NCBI GenBank assembly: GCA_963752045.1 | Contig: CAVVWN010000008.1 | Coordinates: forward strand, 620,001 to 684,000 | Origin: DATKDF01 sp963752045 | Lineage (GTDB): Bacteria > Acidobacteriota > Vicinamibacteria > Vicinamibacterales > SCN-69-37 | Direction: 5' to 3' | Length of the DNA stretch: 64,000 nt | In this document: in pieces, positions 1 through 8,781 of the stretch | Position numbering within the stretch: position 1 is the first letter of the stretch | How the letters are laid out: the number at the start of each line of letters is the position of its first letter | The notes under the pieces: generated by a model | Databases searched by the model: none | Told to the model about the DNA's origin: nothing | The model's input: only the letters and a program-made list of their open reading frames with translations | Position numbers and translations under genes: made by a program

Positions 1-13
1 GAATTCCCCAGCG

Positions 14-841
14 TCAGCCGGTGATTCGGTCCCATCCGGAGTACACGGTGAAGGAGGCGCCGCGCACGAAGCCCACGAGCGTGAGCCCGGTCGCCCGAGC
101 CGCGTCGACGGCCAGACTCGACGGCGCGCCGATGGCGACGATGGCCGGCAGCCCCGCCGTGACGGCTTTCTGGACGATCTCGTAGGCGATCCGCCCGCTC
201 ACCGTCAGGACGAGGTCGTGGCCGGGCAGCCACGCGAGTTCGAGTGCCGCACCGATCGCCTTATCGACGGCATTGTGCCGCCCGACGTCCTCGCGTATGA
301 CCTCGCGCTGGCCCGTCACCTCGAAGAGGGCGGCGCCGTGCAGGCCGCCCGTCTCGGCGTAGACGGCCTGCCCCGCGCGCAGCCGATCGGCCAGCGACCC
401 GATGAACGCGCGGGTGATTGCAGGACGGCCAGCCGGACAGCCGCGGCCATCTTCGATGGCGATTGCCTGCAGTCGGCCGCAGAGTCCGCAGGCGCTCGTC
501 GCGGCGTGGCCGCGGTCGAACTGCCCGGCTGTCCACGAGCGCTCCGGCCGCACCGTGACCGTCACCGCGTCGACCTCGGTGCGCCGGGTTCCTCGTCGGA
601 AGGAGAAGCCGGTGATATCGCCCGGCTCCCTGACGACACCCTCGGCGTACAGGAAGCCGGCGACGAGCTCCTCGTCGTTCCCGGGCGTTCGCAGCAGGAC
701 CCCGATGCCGTGTTCCTGGGCGTCACCGTCGCGTCGCAGCGTGACCGAGAGCGGCGCCTCGACGGCAACCAGGTCCTGGTTGCCGTCGAGGCCAGACGTC
801 GATCCGCGACGGACCGGGGTCACGACCGCTCGCCGCGTCAT
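14..841 (-). CDS. fdhD: Formate dehydrogenase accessory sulfurtransferase FdhD
   Basis: 275 aa. FdhD moves sulfur from the cysteine desulfurase IscS to the molybdenum/tungsten cofactor of formate dehydrogenase and is cytoplasmic. The family signature CGLCG is visible at about residues 118-122, followed by the conserved tracts YAETGGLHGAALF and REDVGRHNAVDKAIGAAL. The length is normal for FdhD. An in-frame extension upstream to 1348 is only the shadow of the next gene; the ATG at 841 is chosen because its ATGA overlaps the stop of the upstream phospholipase-D gene, indicating translational coupling. No formate dehydrogenase subunit is visible in the window, so its client lies elsewhere. Family assignment is secure. 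Confidence 0.93.
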   Translation of the reverse strand: MTRRAVVTPVRRGSTSGLDGNQDLVAVEAPLSVTLRRDGDAQEHGIGVLLRTPGNDEELVAGFLYAEGVVREPGDITGFSFRRGTRRTEVDAVTVTVRPERSWTAGQFDRGHAATSACGLCGRLQAIAIEDGRGCPAGRPAITRAFIGSLADRLRAGQAVYAETGGLHGAALFEVTGQREVIREDVGRHNAVDKAIGAALELAWLPGHDLVLTVSGRIAYEIVQKAVTAGLPAIVAIGAPSSLAVDAARATGLTLVGFVRGASFTVYSGWDRITG

Positions 842-2334
842 CGGGATTTTCGCTCGTGCCGCAGCCGGATCGCTTCGCCGATCAGGCTGAGGCCGGTCCA
901 CGCGGCCAGCACGACCAACGGCCACATGAGCACGCGCGGGTACAGGTAGCCCACGATCGATCCGGCGACGAGCAGGGCGCCGCCCGTGATGAGCGGTACG
1001 AACTCGAAGTCGCCGAGCGGGCGGCTTCCGGTGACTGCGGCGCCAAGGCTGCGGCCCACGGTCGACATCGTGCGCATCACGCGTCGCGTGGAACCACGGG
1101 CCCGGGTCCGCGGACCTGCCGGGGCGCGGTTTCTCGAGCGGCGGCCCCGGGTCAGCACGATTTCGGTGGCCTGCAGGATGTCCTCCTCGAAGTGCGAGGC
1201 CAGGACTTGACCGAGACGCGCGTCGTCGAAGGCTACGTCGAGCTCCCAGTTGCCGATCCAGCTGTTGAGGTTCAGGTTCGTGGATCCCACCCGTCCCCAG
1301 CGCCCGTCGACCACGGCCGTCTTGGCGTGAACCATCGGGCCGTTCCATTCGAAGACGCGCACGCCGGCCTCGAGCAGCGTGCGGTAGAGCGTGCGGGCGG
1401 CCGGCACGGTCCAGCCTACGTCGCTGTCGCGAGGCAGCAGGAGCCGAACGTCCACGCCGTCGGCCGCCGCGCGGCGGAGCGACTCGAGATAGGGGCCGTG
1501 ATCGAGGAAGTAGGCGTCGGTAATCCAGAGCGTCTCGCGCGCCATCGCGGCCACGAGGAGGTCGAGCCGCAGCATGCTCGCGGTAAATGGCTGGGTTGGC
1601 ACGAGACGCAGGCTGACCGAGCCGGTCGGCGCAACGTCACGCTCATGGGGCAGTGCCGAGCGCTTGATGACGCCGCCGGCGAGGCGCCAGGTGTCGGCAA
1701 ACGCCGCGACGGCATGGGCGACGGCCGGGCCGGTGATCGACACGCCAGTATCGCGCCAGGGCCCGCGGCCGTGTGCCGGATCGGCGAGCCACTTCTCGCT
1801 CACGCAGAGGCCCGACACGAACGCGATCTCGCTGTCGACCGTGATGAGCTTGCGGTGATTGCGCTGCAGCCAGCCAAGCGCGGTCGTGAATGTCGGCGGG
1901 TTGAAGACCCGCACTTCGCCTCCGGCGCGCAGGAGCGGTCTGTACAGCCCGAGCGCCGGCCCGGTGCCGGATCCGAACCAGTCGTAGAGGACGCGCACGG
2001 TGACGCCCTCGCGCGCCTTGGCTGCGAGCCGGTCGACGAACGCCCGACCGACGGCGTCGCGCCGGATGATGTACATCTCCACGTGGATGGCCCTGGTGGC
2101 CCGGTCGATTGCCGCGTTCCAGGCTGGGTAGTTCTCGGCGGCGTCACGCAGGATGCGCACGTCGTTGCCGGCAATGAGCGGGGCGCCCGCCGCGCGGTTC
2201 AGGGCCTGGTCGGCCTGCGCGCGCAGAGCAATCCTGTCACCCGGCAGGGCTCGAGGTTTCGCGGCCAGTCGTGGATGTCGCGCCGTCAGATCCCGGATTC
2301 TGACATCTCCCTGCCGATGGCTCAATCGAGCCAT
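838..2334 (-). CDS. Cardiolipin synthase-like phospholipase D family protein
   Basis: About 498 aa from the ATG at 2334; the frame stays open to a GTG at 2391, but that would overlap the divergent gene's promoter. Two HKD motifs are visible: HRKLITVD near residue 160 and HAKTAVVD near 336, each followed by a GS/SG-type tract. Two such half-sites form one active site that condenses phosphatidylglycerol-type lipids (cardiolipin synthases) or cleaves phosphodiesters. Unlike classical Cls, which has N-terminal membrane helices, here the hydrophobic segments are at the C terminus (about 445-490, roughly two helices). The gene overlaps fdhD by 4 nt. Cardiolipin synthase is the best guess; another membrane-bound PLD activity is possible. 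Confidence 0.82.
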   Translation of the reverse strand: MARLSHRQGDVRIRDLTARHPRLAAKPRALPGDRIALRAQADQALNRAAGAPLIAGNDVRILRDAAENYPAWNAAIDRATRAIHVEMYIIRRDAVGRAFVDRLAAKAREGVTVRVLYDWFGSGTGPALGLYRPLLRAGGEVRVFNPPTFTTALGWLQRNHRKLITVDSEIAFVSGLCVSEKWLADPAHGRGPWRDTGVSITGPAVAHAVAAFADTWRLAGGVIKRSALPHERDVAPTGSVSLRLVPTQPFTASMLRLDLLVAAMARETLWITDAYFLDHGPYLESLRRAAADGVDVRLLLPRDSDVGWTVPAARTLYRTLLEAGVRVFEWNGPMVHAKTAVVDGRWGRVGSTNLNLNSWIGNWELDVAFDDARLGQVLASHFEEDILQATEIVLTRGRRSRNRAPAGPRTRARGSTRRVMRTMSTVGRSLGAAVTGSRPLGDFEFVPLITGGALLVAGSIVGYLYPRVLMWPLVVLAAWTGLSLIGEAIRLRHERKSR

Positions 2335-2350
2335 CCGGCTGGCTGCGGGT

Positions 2351-2379
2351 TTGACCCGGCAGAACGCGGCAAGTACATT
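2351..2379 (+). promoter_or_regulatory. Putative sigma70 promoter for a leaderless gene
   Basis: TTGACC and TACATT are separated by 17 nt, and only 6 nt lie between the -10 hexamer and the GTG at 2386. Transcription would start at or next to the start codon, and no Shine-Dalgarno sequence is present. The same geometry recurs at other genes in this window. Confidence 0.5.
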
Positions 2380-2385
2380 TGGGTC

Positions 2386-2757
2386 GTGCACTCAGCCGGT
2401 ACGCGCCTTCGTCGGGTTGCCCGCCTGCTGGTGTGTGCGTTCCTCTTCTCGCTCGGCACCCCGGCGCTCGCCTCGGGGCACGCCGCGGGCGCCTGCCCGG
2501 CTGGGTGTCCGGACGACTCTCCCATCTCGGCGCATCCGGTGGAGCACTTCGAGGACATCCGACCGCCGGTCGAGGTCGATCACTGCCCCCTGTGCCACTG
2601 GCTCCGCGATGTGAGCCGCGCGGCCCCACAACCCGGTGTGTCTCCGGCGGTCGTGCTCGGTTCCCTGGCCGCCCGGCCCGACCGCGATCTCAGCCTGCCA
2701 GGGCACCTGCTGACCGACGGTCAGCCATCCCGCGCGCCGCCGCTCCCCATTCGCTAG
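2386..2757 (+). CDS. Small secreted protein with a CPLC motif, first gene of the metal-uptake cluster
   Basis: 123 aa from a GTG start. A basic N terminus and a hydrophobic run ending near ALASG look like a signal peptide of about 30 residues. The mature part has an early CPAGC pair and a later HCPLCHW motif, so four cysteines and several histidines could bind metal or form disulfides. I do not recognise a named family; short CxxC proteins of this type are often found next to outer-membrane metal transporters. It stands 79 bp upstream of the barrel protein and the ZnuA/ZnuB-like genes on the same strand, suggesting a role in metal capture. No catalytic motif was seen. Confidence 0.6.
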   Translation: MHSAGTRLRRVARLLVCAFLFSLGTPALASGHAAGACPAGCPDDSPISAHPVEHFEDIRPPVEVDHCPLCHWLRDVSRAAPQPGVSPAVVLGSLAARPDRDLSLPGHLLTDGQPSRAPPLPIR

Positions 2758-2836
2758 CTCCGAGCCAACCGGTTGGCGGCGGGCCGCTCCGCGCATGCGG
2801 CACCCCCGTGTCGTGGGTTCATGATTGGAGACAGTG

Positions 2837-4039
2837 ATGGCGTTGAGAAGGGTCCTTCTGTTCGTGGCGGTGCTGGGTGGCGGCCTGATGGTCCCATTGG
2901 CAGTACCGGCCGCCTGGGCGCAGGCGCTGGTTTCGGCACAGGCTCCGGTCGATCCGAAGAGCGCGCCGGTGACGTTCGCCCTTCCGCGGGTCAGTTTCGA
3001 CACCTCGGCGTCGCCGGCAGCCCAGACCGGCGGATCGGCCTCGTCGAAGGTGTTCAACCCCGACATCTCGGTCATCGGCAACTTCGTCGGCACGGTCGGC
3101 CAGAATGACTTCAACGACGAGCCGCCGTTGCAGCTCTCCGAAGTGGAGTTTGCCTTTCAGGCCGTCGTCGACCCGTACTCACGCGCGGACTTCTACGTCG
3201 CCGTGGGGCCAGAGGGCGTGGAGGTCGAAGAGGGGTTCATCACATTCACGGCCTTGCCTGGCAACCTCCTGCTCAAGGCCGGCAAGTTGCGCGCGCAGTT
3301 CGGCAAGATGAACACGCTCCACACGCACCGACTGCCGTCGGTGGACCGCCCGCTCGTCACCGAGAACCTCGTCGGCGGCGAGGAAGGCCTGTCGGACGCC
3401 GGCCTGTCGGTGTCGCACCTGCTTCCGAACGCGGCCCTCTTCGTGGAGCTGACCGGTGAGATCTTTGCCGCGCACTCGGAGGTGTTCGAGAGTCCCGAGA
3501 AGTCGCGGCTCAACTACGTGGGTCGCGCGCGGGCGTATCGCGACCTCACCGAGTCGACCAATCTCGATGCCGGGTTCTCCTACGCGTACGGTCCTACCGG
3601 CGTGGGGCAGGACGAGGCCGCAGGCGACGATCCGCTTCCGGTGCTGAGCAAGCAACTCTACGGGATCGACGTCACGCTGCGGTACCGGCCGCTGCGGCAG
3701 GCGATCTACCGGCGGCTCAACCTCCGCACGGAGCTCGTGTGGAGCCGCCAGGAGCTCGCGCCCGGGCTGTCGACGACGGCCTTCGGGTTCTATGGGTTGG
3801 CGGAGTACCAGTTCGCGCGACGCTGGTACGTCGGCGGCCGGGTGGATCGGTCCGGGCGGGTGCTCGACGGCGATGCGATTGATGACGGCGGGTCCGTGTT
3901 CGTCACGTTCTGGCCGACCGAGTTCAGCCAGATCCGCGGCCAGTACCGATACACGGGCTACGCCGAGGGTGTCTCGGGCAACGAGTTCCTGTTCCAGTTC
4001 AACTTCTCGATTGGCGCGCACGGCGCGCACGTCTTCTGA
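2837..4039 (+). CDS. Outer-membrane beta-barrel protein of the metal-uptake cluster
   Basis: 400 aa. The ATG at 2837 is preceded by GGAG at 6 nt spacing; an in-frame TTG at 2825 is less likely. The protein has a signal peptide ending around AAWAQA and a low-complexity linker. A long region of alternating amphipathic strands rich in Tyr, Arg and Gly follows, and it ends in a terminal Phe as expected of Bam-inserted barrels. The sequence resembles proteins annotated only as hypothetical or porin-like beside zinc/manganese ABC genes. It probably passes metal or a metal chelate through the outer membrane to the binding protein 19 bp downstream; the substrate is inferred from context. Confidence 0.62.
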   Translation: MALRRVLLFVAVLGGGLMVPLAVPAAWAQALVSAQAPVDPKSAPVTFALPRVSFDTSASPAAQTGGSASSKVFNPDISVIGNFVGTVGQNDFNDEPPLQLSEVEFAFQAVVDPYSRADFYVAVGPEGVEVEEGFITFTALPGNLLLKAGKLRAQFGKMNTLHTHRLPSVDRPLVTENLVGGEEGLSDAGLSVSHLLPNAALFVELTGEIFAAHSEVFESPEKSRLNYVGRARAYRDLTESTNLDAGFSYAYGPTGVGQDEAAGDDPLPVLSKQLYGIDVTLRYRPLRQAIYRRLNLRTELVWSRQELAPGLSTTAFGFYGLAEYQFARRWYVGGRVDRSGRVLDGDAIDDGGSVFVTFWPTEFSQIRGQYRYTGYAEGVSGNEFLFQFNFSIGAHGAHVF

Positions 4040-4058
4040 GGTGTGAGAGGCCAGAGTC

Positions 4059-5003
4059 ATGAGAGCAACCAGCAAGAGGCGCGTGAGTACTGTTGCGGGG
4101 ATCGTCCTGCTTGCCGCAGCCGCAACCGGGGTGACGGCGCGCACCGCGTGGGCACAGCTGCGAGTCGTGGCGACCACCGAAGACCTGGCGTCGCTCACCC
4201 GTGAGGTGGGCGGAGACCGCGTGCGCGTGACGGCGATCGCGCGCGGCTACCAGGACCCTCACTTCGTGGACGCGAAGCCGAGCTACATCCTGGAGCTCAA
4301 CCGCGCCGACCTGCTCGTGCTGGTGGGCCGCGAGCTCGAGCTGGCCTGGCTGCCCGCCCTCACGACCGCTGCGCGAAACGCCAAAGTGCAGCCGGGCGCG
4401 ACCGGCTACCTCGACGCCTCGGTCGGGGTGAAGATTCTCGAGATTCCGACCGGCCAGGTGACGCGGGCCATGGGCGACGTGCACTCGCAGGGCAACCCCC
4501 ACTACTGGCTCGACCCGGCCAACGGCCGGATCATCGCCGCGAGCATCCGCGACCGACTGAGCCAGCTCGCGCCGGCCGATCGCGACTACTTCGCCGCCCG
4601 CTACGCGGCGTTCGATGCGCGGCTCACCGGGGCCGAGCGGCGCTGGGAGGCCCAGATGGCCCCTTTCAAGGGCCGGAAGCTCGTGACCTACCATCGGTCG
4701 TGGCCGAACCTGATGGAGCGGTTCGGGCTGGAGGTGATCGGGTACGTCGAGCCGAAGCCCGGAATTCCGCCCTCGCCGTCGCACACCCTGGCGCTCATGA
4801 GCGAAATGAAGGCCCAGGGCGTCAGGGTGATCGTCGTCGAGCCGTACTTCGAGAAGCGGACGCCGGAGTCGATCGCCAGCCAGGTTGGCGGGCAGGTGAT
4901 CGAGCTTGCGCCGTCGGTTGGCGGTGTCGAGGCGGCCACCGACTACATCGCTCTCTTCGATTACAACCTGTCGCAGCTTGCGGCCGCCCTGAAACAGCGC
5001 TGA
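4059..5003 (+). CDS. Metal ABC transporter substrate-binding protein (ZnuA/TroA family)
   Basis: 314 aa with a signal peptide ending near AWAQ at residue 33. Cluster A-I solute-binding proteins hold Zn2+ or Mn2+ with three His and one acidic residue. Candidate ligands are His68 (QDPHFVD), His148 (NPHYWLD), His212 (TYHRSWPN) and an acidic residue late in the chain (Glu261 in VEPYFEKR, or the later Asp in FDYN). The His-rich loop typical of many zinc-specific ZnuA proteins is absent, so specificity cannot be assigned. The gene lies between the barrel gene and the permease in one transcription unit. Family assignment is firm; the substrate is open. Confidence 0.88.
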   Translation: MRATSKRRVSTVAGIVLLAAAATGVTARTAWAQLRVVATTEDLASLTREVGGDRVRVTAIARGYQDPHFVDAKPSYILELNRADLLVLVGRELELAWLPALTTAARNAKVQPGATGYLDASVGVKILEIPTGQVTRAMGDVHSQGNPHYWLDPANGRIIAASIRDRLSQLAPADRDYFAARYAAFDARLTGAERRWEAQMAPFKGRKLVTYHRSWPNLMERFGLEVIGYVEPKPGIPPSPSHTLALMSEMKAQGVRVIVVEPYFEKRTPESIASQVGGQVIELAPSVGGVEAATDYIALFDYNLSQLAAALKQR

Positions 5004-5034
5004 CCGCGGGTCGTATCCGCCGGAAGGACGTGAC

Positions 5035-5874
5035 ATGGACCCGATCCTGATCCTGGAGTTTCTCGCCGCGCCGATGGCGGCGAGTCTCATCGTGGCGGGC
5101 ATCCATGCCTATCTCGGTCTTCACGTGGTGGAGCGCGGCGTGATCTTCGTGGACCTGTCGCTGGCCCAGATCGCCGCGCTCGGCGCGACGATTGCCGCCG
5201 TCGTGCCGTGGCTCGGCGGCGACCCGCACAGCGTCGGGGTGTACTGGATGAGCCTGGCGTTCACGCTCATCGGCGCGCTGATCTTCGCCATGGTGAAGGG
5301 GCAGAGCGCCAATATCCCGCAGGAAGCCATCATCGGCATCACCTATGCCGTGGCCTCGGCTGCGGTGATTCTCGCGATGAGCAAGTCGGCGGGTGAGAGC
5401 GAGCACCTGCGCGACATGCTCGTCGGCAACGTCCTCGCGGTGCAGTGGCACGAGGTCTGGAGCACGGGGGCGCTCTACCTCGCCATCGGCGTCTTTCACT
5501 ACGTCTTCCGGGATCGGTTCCTCCTGATTTCCACGAACCCGCGCGAGGCGGCCGCCCGCGGCATCTCGGTGAGATTCTGGGACTTCCTCTTCTACGGATC
5601 GTTCGGCTTCGTCGTCACCAGGTCGGTGTCGATTGCCGGAGTCCTGCTCGTCTTCTGCTATCTCATCGTGCCCTCGGTCGGCGGGATGCTCTATTCGTCA
5701 CGTGTCGGACCCCGCCTGGCCATTGGCTGGGTGATGGGCGTCGTGGTGTCCGTGCTCGGCATGTATTTTTCGGTCCTGCTCGACCTGCCGACCGGCGCGA
5801 CGATCGTCTGCACCTTCGGGGGCGTCCTGGTCCTGATGGCGCTCGCGAGGCCGATCGTCGTGAGAAGCCGATGA
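5035..5874 (+). CDS. Metal ABC transporter permease (ZnuB/TroC family)
   Basis: 279 aa with about eight hydrophobic helices and the family tracts ERGVIFVDLSLAQIAALG near the N terminus and SIAGVLLVFCYLIVPS near residue 205. It forms the membrane channel for the binding protein encoded 31 bp upstream. The ATP-binding subunit normally encoded beside ZnuA/ZnuB was not found in either direction within the window. The system must therefore borrow an ATPase encoded elsewhere or has lost it. The next gene on this strand begins 278 bp away and is unrelated. Confidence 0.88.
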   Translation: MDPILILEFLAAPMAASLIVAGIHAYLGLHVVERGVIFVDLSLAQIAALGATIAAVVPWLGGDPHSVGVYWMSLAFTLIGALIFAMVKGQSANIPQEAIIGITYAVASAAVILAMSKSAGESEHLRDMLVGNVLAVQWHEVWSTGALYLAIGVFHYVFRDRFLLISTNPREAAARGISVRFWDFLFYGSFGFVVTRSVSIAGVLLVFCYLIVPSVGGMLYSSRVGPRLAIGWVMGVVVSVLGMYFSVLLDLPTGATIVCTFGGVLVLMALARPIVVRSR

Positions 5875-6140
5875 CGTTTCTGTCGGGATTCTCCGTCCTG
5901 AGGGTCAATAGTCGCCCGACAGGCAGGCTCCGCCGACTCACGGACAGAATTGAGCGGCGAAAACGCTTGCTCCGGGCCGAGCCGCTTCGGTCTAATGGCC
6001 CTGTTGGGTTCGTGGTTCCCCGGCTCGGGTTCGGCGGTGTGAGGCTGCCGCCTCGGTCCACGAGAGGCACACATGCAGTTGGATCGACACTCAGGCATTT
6101 TCTGGGGCTGATTTCTCAGCCCGGACTTGCGCTCCTCTGG

Positions 6141-6146
6141 TAAACT
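6141..6146 (+). promoter_or_regulatory. Putative -10 element of a leaderless gene
   Basis: TAAACT, preceded by TGG (extended -10 character), lies exactly 6 nt before the GTG at 6153. No convincing -35 hexamer and no Shine-Dalgarno sequence were seen. The 5875-6140 stretch upstream holds no supported gene. Confidence 0.4.
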
Positions 6147-6152
6147 GACCCC

Positions 6153-6749
6153 GTGCGGGGTGACTCCCTCAGAGACCTGTATGCGAAGACCCTGGCCCTC
6201 GTGGGCCTGGGCCTGCTTGCGGGCGTCGGCGCCTTGGTCGACTACTGGCCCGTGGGCGGCAGCACGCCTCAAGTAGCAGCGCTCCAGCCGGTCGTTCCGG
6301 AGGCTCTTGTCGCCCGGGCGGCAACCGACGTGCCGGTCGCGGTACGGATTTCTGAACCTGCCGAGGCGGCCCCTGTTGCCGCGCCGAACCTGGCGTTGCT
6401 TGCCGTGGCCGGCGGGGGCTTCCCGACGCTCGGTCGCCGGCTCGAGCTCGAAGCGCCGGCCGTATCGCAGGTGCTGCCGGCATCTGCGGAGCCGGTCGAG
6501 CCTGTGGCAGATCCAGTGCCCGTGGTGGCTCTCGCCGAGCCGGTTCCGTCTCCGGGCCCTGACTTCGACCCGGCCCTGGTCTACCAGCTCGGGACGCGCG
6601 AGGACGATTCCGGACTCCTGTCCGACGCGGTTGACATGATGAAGACGACCGGGTCGACCATCGCGCGCGGTGGAGCGGCCACCGGCGCCTCGATCGTCGG
6701 CGCCTTCCGCGTCGTGTCGGGCGCGTTCAAGAAGCTCAAGTTCTTCTGA
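6153..6749 (+). CDS. Hypothetical membrane-anchored protein
   Basis: 198 aa from GTG. A single hydrophobic helix near residues 12-30 (LALVGLGLLAGVGALVDYW) is followed by a long Ala/Pro/Val-rich segment without recognisable folds. The charged region at about 140-170 ends with a Gly/Ala stretch and a basic tail (FKKLKFF). This layout suggests a single-pass envelope protein with an extended periplasmic linker. I do not recognise a family. It sits 24 bp upstream of an OsmC-family gene on the same strand and may be co-transcribed with it. Coding status is supported by strong third-position GC bias and the upstream -10-like element. Confidence 0.55.
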   Translation: MRGDSLRDLYAKTLALVGLGLLAGVGALVDYWPVGGSTPQVAALQPVVPEALVARAATDVPVAVRISEPAEAAPVAAPNLALLAVAGGGFPTLGRRLELEAPAVSQVLPASAEPVEPVADPVPVVALAEPVPSPGPDFDPALVYQLGTREDDSGLLSDAVDMMKTTGSTIARGGAATGASIVGAFRVVSGAFKKLKFF

Positions 6750-6773
6750 GTCCGGGCCTCGGCGCCCGGTGTC

Positions 6774-7304
6774 ATGCCCCTCCATTCCCCTGAAGCGATC
6801 CGAGAGGCGCTCGAGCGTAACGCGAAGGCCGTGGCGCTCCGGCCCGCTGTCGGTCAGGGAACGGCACGCACGCGCGTCACGCTTGGCCCGGACCTGGCAT
6901 GTACGGTCGATGAGGGCCAGTGGACGCTCACCGTCGGGATGAGTGAGAAGTCTGGCGGGGCCAATGCTGGTCCGAATCCGGGAGTGTTGGGTCGGGGCGC
7001 GTTGGGCTCGTGCCTGGCGCTCGGCTACGCCATGTGGGCTGCCCGCCTCGACGTGCCAGTCGGCTCGCTCACGGTGGAGGTCGAGGCAGACTACGATAGC
7101 CGTGGCGAGCTGGGCGTGGATGACACCGTGCCGCCCGGCTACCTCCAGGTGCGGTACATCGTCACGGTCGAAAGCCCGGCGCCCGAAGCGGACGTCGAGC
7201 GGCTCATCGACACGGCAGACAAGTGCAGCGCATACCTGGATGTCTTCAGACGCGCGCACGACGTGCGCCGCGACCTTCGCATCACCCGCCGGCCGCAGGC
7301 GTGA
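6774..7304 (+). CDS. OsmC/Ohr family protein
   Basis: 176 aa. The family reduces organic hydroperoxides with two cysteines. Candidate cysteines are visible in GSCLALGYA (about residue 79) and DKCSAYLD (about 150), with the usual SxxKSGGANAGPNPG-type tract before the first. The length is slightly above the 140-150 of stand-alone Ohr/OsmC because of an N-terminal extension of about 25 residues. It probably acts in the cytoplasm on lipid or thiol peroxides. It follows the hypothetical membrane protein at 6153 and ends convergently 10 bp from the cystathionine synthase gene, with no clear hairpin in the gap. Confidence 0.85.
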   Translation: MPLHSPEAIREALERNAKAVALRPAVGQGTARTRVTLGPDLACTVDEGQWTLTVGMSEKSGGANAGPNPGVLGRGALGSCLALGYAMWAARLDVPVGSLTVEVEADYDSRGELGVDDTVPPGYLQVRYIVTVESPAPEADVERLIDTADKCSAYLDVFRRAHDVRRDLRITRRPQA

Positions 7305-7314
7305 GCGGCGGGCA

Positions 7315-8691
7315 TCAGCTGAGCGCCTGCATCACGTCCCATCGCGTGATGATGAACGTGTCCTGGCTCTTGAAATCGCGCACGAGGACGGCCGGCGTTT
7401 CCGGCGTGATCATGGCGGCCAGCGCGTCGATGCCGGTCGAGATGTCCGCGAATGGAAACGCCGGCTGCATGATCGTCTCGATCGGCTGCCCCTTGACGTC
7501 CGGATCTCGCACGATGGCTTCGAACAGCCTGGCCTCGCTCACCGAACCGACGATGCGGCCATCGGCGGTCACGGGAATCTGTGAGTAGTCGTTCTCGGTC
7601 ATGATCTGGATGGCGCGCGTGACCAGATCATGCTGGTCGAGCGCGACCATCGGCTCCCGGTCGCGCGAGGCCACCAGGTCGCGGGCGACGAGCCCGGTCT
7701 TGTCGAGGAAGCCCTTTTCGCGCATCCAGTCGTCGTTGAACATCTTGGCCATGTAGCGCGAACCGTGGTCGTGGAAGACGACGACGACCATGTCGCCAGC
7801 CCTGAACCGGTCCTTCATCTGCAGCAGGCCCGCCATGGCCGCGCCGGCCGAATTGCCCGCGAAGATGCCTTCTTCGCGCGTGATGCGCCTGGTCATCACG
7901 GCGGCGTCCTTGTCGGTGACCTTCTCGAAGTGGTCGATCAGGCTGAAGTCCACGTTCTTCGGCAGGAAGTCCTCGCCGATGCCCTCCGTGATGTACGGGT
8001 AGATCTCGTTCTTGTCGAACACCCCGGTTTCCTTGAACTTCTTGAAGACCGAGCCGTACGTGTCGATGCCCAGAACCTCGACCGAGGGCTTGCGCTCCTT
8101 GAGGAATCGCCCGGCGCCGCAAATGGTCCCGCCGGTGCCCACGCCAACGACCAGGTGAGTGATGCGGCCACCGGTCTGGTCCCAGATCTCGGGACCCGTC
8201 TGCTCGTAATGAGCCTGCGCGTTCGAGAGATTGTCGTACTGGTTGGCCTTCCAGGCGTTCGGGGTGTCCCGCTCGAGGCGTGACGACACGGAGTAGTAGG
8301 ACCTCGGGTCTTCGGGGTCCACGTCAGTCGGACAGACGATGACGTCCGCGCCGAAGGCCTTCAGCGCGTCGACTTTCTCCTTCGACTGCTTGTCGGTGGT
8401 CGTGAATATGCACTTGTAGCCCTTCACGACGGCGGCAATCGCCAGGCCCATGCCCGTGTTGCCGGACGTGCCCTCGATGATGGTGCCGCCCGGCTTCAGC
8501 TTGCCCGTGCGTTCGGCGTCCTCGATCATCTTCAGGGCCATGCGGTCCTTGATCGAGTTGCCCGGATTGAAGGTCTCGAGCTTGATGAGCACGTCGGCGT
8601 CGATGACGCCCGCCGTCAGCCGGTTGACTCTGACGAGCGGCGTGTCACCGATAGTGTCGAGAATGGTGTCGCAAATCGTGGGCTTCGTCAC
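7315..8691 (-). CDS. PLP-dependent cystathionine beta-synthase / cysteine synthase with CBS domain pair
   Basis: 458 aa. The N-terminal 320 residues are a fold-type II PLP enzyme: NPGNSIKDRMA carries the Schiff-base Lys48, EGTSGNTG binds the substrate carboxylate, and VGVGTGGTICG holds the PLP phosphate. Two CBS domains follow from about residue 335 and probably sense an adenosyl ligand such as SAM or AMP. This architecture is that of cystathionine beta-synthase in transsulfuration, though bacterial members can also make cysteine from O-acetylserine. The GTG at 8691 is chosen because conservation begins there and a TATAAT sits 7 nt upstream; the longer open frame to 8952 overlaps the divergent gene. 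Confidence 0.9.
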   Translation of the reverse strand: MTKPTICDTILDTIGDTPLVRVNRLTAGVIDADVLIKLETFNPGNSIKDRMALKMIEDAERTGKLKPGGTIIEGTSGNTGMGLAIAAVVKGYKCIFTTTDKQSKEKVDALKAFGADVIVCPTDVDPEDPRSYYSVSSRLERDTPNAWKANQYDNLSNAQAHYEQTGPEIWDQTGGRITHLVVGVGTGGTICGAGRFLKERKPSVEVLGIDTYGSVFKKFKETGVFDKNEIYPYITEGIGEDFLPKNVDFSLIDHFEKVTDKDAAVMTRRITREEGIFAGNSAGAAMAGLLQMKDRFRAGDMVVVVFHDHGSRYMAKMFNDDWMREKGFLDKTGLVARDLVASRDREPMVALDQHDLVTRAIQIMTENDYSQIPVTADGRIVGSVSEARLFEAIVRDPDVKGQPIETIMQPAFPFADISTGIDALAAMITPETPAVLVRDFKSQDTFIITRWDVMQALS

Positions 8692-8698
8692 GATCGGG

Positions 8699-8704
8699 AT
8701 TATA
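8699..8704 (-). promoter_or_regulatory. TATAAT -10 element of the leaderless CBS gene
   Basis: A perfect TATAAT on the minus strand ends 7 nt before the GTG at 8691, so the transcript should begin at the start codon. The -35 region (GGATAC at 17 nt) is weak. Confidence 0.5.
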
Positions 8705-8746
8705 CGTTGAGGCCAATCGCGGTATCCCACGTTGCCCTCGCGCCCT

Positions 8747-8775
8747 TTGCCCTTCGTCTCGGGCCCTCGTAGACT
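8747..8775 (+). promoter_or_regulatory. Putative sigma70 promoter of the leaderless glycosyltransferase gene
   Basis: TTGCCC and TAGACT with a 17-nt spacer, followed by exactly 6 nt and the ATG at 8782. There is no Shine-Dalgarno sequence. It is divergent from the CBS promoter, and both fit in the 90-bp intergenic gap. Confidence 0.55.
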
Positions 8776-8781
8776 GTCGCG

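Noticed and set aside
1..6. GAATTC at the first base, as a possible cloning junction
   Set aside because: The site alone is not evidence of a clone end; flanking sequence continues as an ordinary fdhD gene end.
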